Assembly (NCBI GenBank): GCA_000416085.1
Contig: KE356579.1
Coordinates: 1,170,041 to 1,180,862 of the forward strand
Reading direction: 5' to 3'
DNA: 10,822 bases
From: a halophilic archaeon J07HX64
GTDB taxonomy: Archaea > Halobacteriota > Halobacteria > Halobacteriales > Haloarculaceae
The position numbers were made by a program, and so were the translations under genes. The first letter of the stretch is position 1. The number at the start of each line of letters is the position of its first letter. The notes beneath the pieces were generated by a model that was not told where the DNA came from, made no database searches, and saw only the letters and a list, made by a program, of their open reading frames with translations. This document shows, piece after piece, positions 6,851-10,822 of this stretch.

Positions 6851-8056
6851 GTGCGGACTGTTGTCGAACTCGACGGGGTCCGTGTCGAGTACGGCGAGCT
6901 AGTTGCCGTGCGTGATCTCTCCCTGTCGGTCCGTGACGGGGAGTTGTTCTGTCTGCTCGGACCCTCCGGGTGCGGGAAGACGACCACACTACGGACAATC
7001 GCGGGGTTTGAATCACCCGACACGGGGCAGGTTGTCCTCGACGGGCGGACCGTCACCGATCTCGCACCGTACGCCAGGGACTGTGCCACGGTGTTCCAGG
7101 ACTGGGCGCTGTTCCCGAACAAGACGGTCATCGAGAACGTCGCCTTCGGGCAGAAGATGGCAGGTGTCGGCAAGACAGAGCGGCGTGAACAGGCCCGTGA
7201 CCACCTGGAGACAGTCGAGATGGGTGACTACGAGGACGCGCGCCCGGCAGAGCTGTCCGGCGGGCAGAAACAGCGCATCGCGCTTGCCCGGTCGCTCGCT
7301 GTCAACCCCAACGTCCTGTTGCTGGACGAACCGCTGTCGAATCTCGACAAGCGCCTCCGGGAGACGATGCAACTCGAAATAAAGGAGATCCAGGAGCGAC
7401 TGGACACCCCGATGGTGTACGTCACACACGACCAGGAGGAGGCGTTCACGCTCGCAGACCGGATCGGTGTGATGAACGACGGTAGACTGGTGCAGGTCGG
7501 CGACCCGGAGACAGTGTACGACGACCCGGTAGACCAGTTTGTCGAGTCGTTCCTCGGAAACAGCAACTTCCTGTCGGGGCGGGTCGTCGGTTCCGGGACC
7601 GACAGACACGACACGGCCCGCCGGGCGGTCACAGTCGAGTTCCCCGCCGTTGGTGCAGAGACACAGCTCTCGGCTGCGAACAGTCTCGCCACCGGCGACG
7701 AGGTAACGGCGTCGGTCCGACCGGAGATTGTCGAACTCTCCCCGCTGTCCGGCGGGACAGCCGTTAGCCCCGACGGCGGGACACCGGAGGCGGACACGAC
7801 CGAGCAACACAACACCGATATCGAACAGGGGGCTGGCAACCGGATGGCACTCATCGGAACAGTCTTAGATGTCGTCTACCGCGGGTCGAGTATCCGGTAT
7901 CAGGTCGGTGTCGACACAAACGAGAGCGTCGAGCTGTTCGTCGAACGGTCGGTAGCCCGGGCGCCGGACCTGTCTGCCGGTGACCGGGTGCGACTCTCGT
8001 GGGATATCACCGCTGTCTACTACTTTGGGCCAGATGGCGCCCGGATCCGCGTATGA
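6851..8056 (+). CDS. ABC transporter ATPase, PotA/FbpC class
   Basis: The 401-residue cytosolic ATPase energises the importer. All nucleotide-binding motifs are intact: Walker A GPSGCGKTT (37-45), Q-loop Gln83 in VFQDWALFP, signature LSGGQKQR (135-142), Walker B VLLLDEP with catalytic Glu160, D-loop LSNLD, and switch His193 in YVTHDQEEA. The C-terminal 165 residues form a TOBE-type domain (FLSGRVV onward), as in PotA, MalK and FbpC. It is split by a low-complexity linker rich in Gly, Thr and acidic residues (about 285-315) before GTVLDVVYRGSSIRYQV. GTG 6851 is chosen because GTG 6842 lies inside the ribosome site. The stop overlaps the next start (ATGA), so the permease is translationally coupled. 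Confidence 0.94.
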   Translation: MRTVVELDGVRVEYGELVAVRDLSLSVRDGELFCLLGPSGCGKTTTLRTIAGFESPDTGQVVLDGRTVTDLAPYARDCATVFQDWALFPNKTVIENVAFGQKMAGVGKTERREQARDHLETVEMGDYEDARPAELSGGQKQRIALARSLAVNPNVLLLDEPLSNLDKRLRETMQLEIKEIQERLDTPMVYVTHDQEEAFTLADRIGVMNDGRLVQVGDPETVYDDPVDQFVESFLGNSNFLSGRVVGSGTDRHDTARRAVTVEFPAVGAETQLSAANSLATGDEVTASVRPEIVELSPLSGGTAVSPDGGTPEADTTEQHNTDIEQGAGNRMALIGTVLDVVYRGSSIRYQVGVDTNESVELFVERSVARAPDLSAGDRVRLSWDITAVYYFGPDGARIRV

Positions 8057-8970
8057 GCGACGTCGACACCGCCAGCGGGACCGACCGGGTTCGCGCCGCG
8101 TTACAGGCGGCATCCGGCAGTATCTCCCGGACGCGACTCCTGCTGATCCCGTTACTGCTTTTCGACCTGCTCGTGTTCGTCGTACCGATGGGGTATCTCC
8201 TCCGTATCAGCTTCGCCAAGCGGTCCGTTGGCGGTGGGGCACTGCAGAAGGGGACCTGGTCGTTCGACGGCTACCAGTATCTGCTCGACTCGTCGGTGGT
8301 CGGGACAGTGTTCAGGTGGACGCTACTGTTCGGGGTGGTGGCGACACTGCTTGCGGTCGCGATCGGGACGCTGTACGCGTACGCCGCCTGGCGGGCGTCC
8401 GGGACGACACGGACTATCCTGCTGGCCGGTGTCGTGATGTCGATGTTCACCACACTCGTCGTGAAACTGTTCGCCGCCCGTCTGATGCTCTCACCGGAGG
8501 GCGCGGTCAACGACACGCTTCTCGCCACCGGGGTACTCGACGGCCGACTGTTGCTCGTGAACAACGAGATCGGTGTGTTGATCGGACAACTGTATATCGT
8601 CTTACCGTACACGGTGCTTGCTGTGTACTCCGTGCTGACCGGCCTCGACGAGGGGCTCGTCGAGGCGGCAAACGACCTCGGCGCAACACCGGTGCGGGCT
8701 ATCCGGGAGGTCGTGTTGCCACACGCGGTCCCGGGGATGGCTGTCGGCGGTATCATCGCCTTTGCGTGGAGTGCCGGGGCGTTTGCGGCGCCACTCCTGC
8801 TCGGGTCGGCCTCCGAGCGGACTGTTGCCATCGAGGTGCAGAATCTCCTCGGCCAGTTCAACTACCCGGGCGCTGCCGCGCTCGCGGTTGTCCTGACGAC
8901 TGTCGTGCTCGTCGTGCTCGCACTCGGGATCGCGTGGCTGCGGCGTCGTGGAGGGCTGAGAGATGTCTGA
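8053..8970 (+). CDS. ABC transporter permease, PotB-like
   Basis: The 305-residue inner-membrane permease is one half of the importer channel. About six hydrophobic segments are seen (roughly 29-50, 88-113, 121-142, 175-197, 230-250, 275-295). The EAA loop that docks to the ATPase is EAANDLGATPVRAIREVVLP (204-223), matching the EAA---G---------I-LP consensus. ATG 8053 overlaps the ATPase stop by four bases and has no Shine-Dalgarno site of its own, which points to translational coupling. The N-terminal 25 residues are polar and cytosolic. The segment LYIVLPYTVLAVYSVL just before the loop is typical of the PotB/FbpB group. It is the larger-loop partner of the following permease. Confidence 0.92.
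   Translation: MSDVDTASGTDRVRAALQAASGSISRTRLLLIPLLLFDLLVFVVPMGYLLRISFAKRSVGGGALQKGTWSFDGYQYLLDSSVVGTVFRWTLLFGVVATLLAVAIGTLYAYAAWRASGTTRTILLAGVVMSMFTTLVVKLFAARLMLSPEGAVNDTLLATGVLDGRLLLVNNEIGVLIGQLYIVLPYTVLAVYSVLTGLDEGLVEAANDLGATPVRAIREVVLPHAVPGMAVGGIIAFAWSAGAFAAPLLLGSASERTVAIEVQNLLGQFNYPGAAALAVVLTTVVLVVLALGIAWLRRRGGLRDV
8950..8954 (+). promoter_or_regulatory. Shine-Dalgarno site of the second permease
   Basis: GGAGG lies eight bases before ATG 8963, inside the 3' end of the first permease gene. It supports that start and the 8-base gene overlap. Confidence 0.6.
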
Positions 8971-9841
8971 CGAGTCACCCACCCGGACAGACGGGGCCGG
9001 TGAGACTGCCAGACCTGGACCGACCACCGGACAGTCGCTGTTCCGTCGTGTCAACGTCGGACGGTGGCTCTTTCGGGCGGGTGTCGGCACCGTGTTCGTG
9101 TTCCTGCTCGCACCGGTTGTGGTGGTTGCTGTCACGTCGTTCGGGGACTCGATTACGCCGTCGTTCCCGCCAGCGGAGTTCTCGACACGGTGGTACGAGT
9201 CGTTCCTCGAGAGCAGTCGGTGGCAGCGGGCAGCGCGAAACAGTCTGATCGCGGCCGTCGGAACGACCGTGCTCGCGACGGTGGCCGGGACAACGGCAGC
9301 ACTCGGTGTGAGCAACCTCAGTGCTCGGGCCGAAGGGGCAGTGCTCGGACTCGCGGTGTTGCCGCTTCTGGTGCCCGGGGTCGTTCTCGGGAGTTCACTG
9401 CTGGTGTTTCTCGGCGAGTTCGGTCTCCAGCAGAGCTATCTCGCTGTCATCGCGGCCCACTCGCTGTGGGCCACCCCGCTCGCATTCTCGGTGGTGCGGG
9501 CGAGTCTGTCCCGGTTCGACCCGCGGTTGCGGGAGGCAGCACTCGACCTCGGTGCGAGTCCGACCCGGGCGTTTGTCGAGGTTGTCGCCCCGAACATCCG
9601 GTCCGGACTGCTCGCGGCGGCCCTGATCGCCTTTGTCGTCAGCCTCCAGGAGTTCGTGATGACGCTGTTCGTCTCGGGCCGAGATACCCGCACGATACCG
9701 GTCCTGGCGTGGAACGAGCTGCGCAACACTCTGGACCCGGTCGTGAGTGTCGTCTCGACACTGCTGGTCCTCGTTGTCGTTCTCGCGGTGATCATCGGCA
9801 CCCTGGTTGTCGGTATCGAACGACTGGCGGCAGACACGTGA
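8963..9841 (+). CDS. ABC transporter permease, PotC-like
   Basis: The 292-residue permease is the second half of the channel. A 35-residue polar N-terminus with many Thr, Asp and Gly precedes the first membrane helix (about 38-58); five further hydrophobic segments follow. The EAA loop is EAALDLGASPTRAFVEVVAP (191-210), with Ala before the conserved Pro. After it, FVVSLQEFVMTLFVSG and the IPVLAWNELRNTLDP stretch are typical of PotC-type permeases. The gene overlaps its predecessor by eight bases and has its own GGAGG site, so the three membrane-complex genes are one operon. It is the last gene of the locus; a T-run (CTTTTT, 9922-9927) about 80 bases past the stop may end the transcript. Confidence 0.92.
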   Translation: MSDESPTRTDGAGETARPGPTTGQSLFRRVNVGRWLFRAGVGTVFVFLLAPVVVVAVTSFGDSITPSFPPAEFSTRWYESFLESSRWQRAARNSLIAAVGTTVLATVAGTTAALGVSNLSARAEGAVLGLAVLPLLVPGVVLGSSLLVFLGEFGLQQSYLAVIAAHSLWATPLAFSVVRASLSRFDPRLREAALDLGASPTRAFVEVVAPNIRSGLLAAALIAFVVSLQEFVMTLFVSGRDTRTIPVLAWNELRNTLDPVVSVVSTLLVLVVVLAVIIGTLVVGIERLAADT

Positions 9842-9889
9842 CCTGCTCTCTCTGTGTGGCTATCTAACAGTTGTGTGGGTAGTCAACTC

Positions 9890-9939
9890 TTTGCTGTCTG
9901 ACAATCGAGCACGTGAGTTCCCTTTTTGCTGTCTGACAA
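9890..9939 (+). repeat. 15-bp direct repeat pair TTTGCTGTCTGACAA
   Basis: Identical copies of TTTGCTGTCTGACAA lie at 9890-9904 and 9925-9939, 35 bases apart, each followed by a similar sequence ending in CACGT or ACACGT. Each copy holds the short palindrome TGTC-T-GACA. The second copy follows a T-run. They may be protein-binding sites or the remains of a duplication. No third copy was found. Confidence 0.6.
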
Positions 9940-9970
9940 CCGACACGTAGTAACGACCACGCACGTGCTC
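9907..9970. repeat. 9-bp inverted repeat GAGCACGTG/CACGTGCTC
   Basis: GAGCACGTG (9907-9915) and CACGTGCTC (9962-9970) are perfect complements 46 bases apart, enclosing the second direct-repeat copy. Both contain the palindrome CACGTG. Confidence 0.45.
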
Positions 9971-10012
9971 CGGTGTGACACCCCCTGTGTTCCTACACAG
10001 GGGCAACCGGAG
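9968..10012. terminator. Composite hairpin between convergent genes
   Basis: The inner stem CCCCTGTGT (9982-9990) pairs perfectly with ACACAGGGG (9995-10003) over a TCCT loop. The outer stem CTCCGG (9968-9973) pairs with CCGGAG (10007-10012) across an uneven internal loop. It lies between the permease stop and the RNase Z stop, so a two-way 3'-end signal is the simplest reading. No T-run follows on either strand. A transposon-end hairpin is an alternative. Confidence 0.4.
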
Positions 10013-10048
10013 ACCGACAGGTGGCCTCTGGGGTATCACCGTTTGGTC

Positions 10049-10822
10049 TCACAGTTCCGTAGAGGCACCGTCTCTAACGGCGGCGACCGCTCCGTCGAAG
10101 ACATCCGCAGCCTGTGACTCGAGTTGCTGTTCCTCTCCCTCGTGTCGCGGGGAGATGTGGGTGAGCCAGAGCCTGTCGGCCCCAGACTCCGACGCGACCC
10201 GTCCCGCATCCCTCGCGGTGGAGTGACCGGTCGAACGGGCCCGGTCGGACTGTGCGTCGGCGAACATCGCGCTGTATATCAGCAACGATGCGTCCGACGC
10301 CGCATCCACGACCCCGGATGACGGTCTGGTGTCACCCGGGTACACTATCTTCCGCCCGGGTTTCGGTTCCGACAGCACGTCCTCGGGTTCGACGGTATCC
10401 CCGTCCGCTGTCTCGACGGCCTGACCGCTCTGCAGTTTCCCGTACTTCGGTCCTGGGTCGATACCGAGTGCCTGCGCCCGCTCGACTAAGAACTCCCGTT
10501 TCTGTGCCTCCTCCACGGAGAACCCGTGGGAGTGCTCCGTGTAGGCTGTCTCGAACGGCTGGATGCTGTACTCGTCTGTCTGTATCGCCGGTTCGTCGCC
10601 GCCGTACCCGTGTATCTCGACCGGGTAACTGGGCCACTCGTAGGCACCCTCGATCAGTCTGTGTGCTCGTTCGGTCCGTTGTTCCGGAACGTAGATGTCG
10701 AGCTGACTGTCACGCTCGTTCATCTCGAGGGCCTGCACGAGCCCGGGCACCCCGAGCGTGTGATCCGCGTGGAAGTGACTGATGAACACAGCGTCCACGT
10801 TCGGAGAGGAGTCGTACCGCAT
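10049..10822 (-). CDS. RNase Z-family metallo-beta-lactamase (partial, start outside window)
   Basis: The 257 visible residues are the C-terminal part of an RNase Z-type hydrolase; the usual N-terminal strands (about 50-60 residues) lie beyond the window edge. RNase Z trims the 3' trailer of pre-tRNA using two metal ions. Motifs seen, numbered from the first visible Met: HFHADH (16-21), the GPKYGKL segment (124-130) of archaeal enzymes, the metal Asp164 in PGDTRP, His200 in GHST, and His222 in LTHISPRH. Two changes stand out: Tyr94 occupies the place where family members have the fourth histidine ligand (six residues before the conserved Gly100), and the usual ATF segment after LLI reads YSAMF. 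His97 and His99 lie close by and might substitute. It may be a paralogue rather than housekeeping rnz. Confidence 0.85.
   Translation of the reverse strand: MRYDSSPNVDAVFISHFHADHTLGVPGLVQALEMNERDSQLDIYVPEQRTERAHRLIEGAYEWPSYPVEIHGYGGDEPAIQTDEYSIQPFETAYTEHSHGFSVEEAQKREFLVERAQALGIDPGPKYGKLQSGQAVETADGDTVEPEDVLSEPKPGRKIVYPGDTRPSSGVVDAASDASLLIYSAMFADAQSDRARSTGHSTARDAGRVASESGADRLWLTHISPRHEGEEQQLESQAADVFDGAVAAVRDGASTEL

Noticed and set aside
7980..9248. 422-codon open frame on the plus strand
   Set aside because: It runs out of frame through two well-supported permease genes and is Arg-rich without any domain.
9890..9939. Two-copy repeat as a CRISPR remnant
   Set aside because: The repeats are only 15 bases, there are only two, and no cas gene is nearby.
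10252..10782. 176-codon plus-strand frame across the RNase Z gene
   Set aside because: Arg/Pro/Ser-rich shadow; the minus strand carries clear metallo-beta-lactamase motifs.

Overview
The window reads as chromosomal DNA of a halophilic archaeon (class Halobacteria). The supporting signs are high GC content, Asp/Glu-rich proteins, archaeal TATA-like boxes about 25 bases ahead of apparently leaderless starts, Shine-Dalgarno sites matching GGAGGTG ahead of other genes, and a twin-arginine lipoprotein signal. I cannot name the genus. No rRNA, tRNA, CRISPR array or intact insertion sequence is visible.

Layout. Positions 5-1174 (+) encode an HD-domain phosphohydrolase of the SAMHD1/dNTPase type. 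A 200-base gap follows, then a MATE-family exporter (1375-2772, +). A 339-base non-coding stretch with inverted repeats precedes a class I SAM-dependent methyltransferase (3112-4080, +). That gene converges on a pentapeptide-repeat protein (4268-4900, -), with nested inverted repeats between them. Divergent from the repeat protein is a small [2Fe-2S] ferredoxin (5094-5381, +), whose TATA box supports a leaderless GTG start.

Positions 5547-9841 (+) form an ABC importer locus of the PotABCD class: solute-binding lipoprotein, ATPase with TOBE domain, and two six-helix permeases. The last three genes are tightly coupled (ATGA overlap, then an 8-base overlap). The binding-protein gene is broken in this sequence by a one-base frame change that separates its Tat motif from the lipobox and mature domain. 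A 23-bp imperfect palindrome covers its TATA box and start region, and three stem-loops fill the spacer before the ATPase gene. Substrate is not proven; polyamine-type is the default family guess, and iron, thiamine or phosphonate importers are alternatives.

The window ends with a convergent RNase Z-family metallo-beta-lactamase (10049-10822, -, start outside the window). It appears to have lost one usual metal-binding histidine and may be a paralogue rather than the housekeeping tRNA 3'-processing enzyme. The gap between permease and RNase Z (9842-10048) is unusually rich in repeats: a 15-bp direct repeat, a 9-bp inverted repeat and a strong hairpin.

I see no clearly new multi-gene system. 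The items most worth checking are the split binding-protein gene, the palindromic operator over its promoter, the repeat cluster at 9885-10012 and the altered RNase Z.
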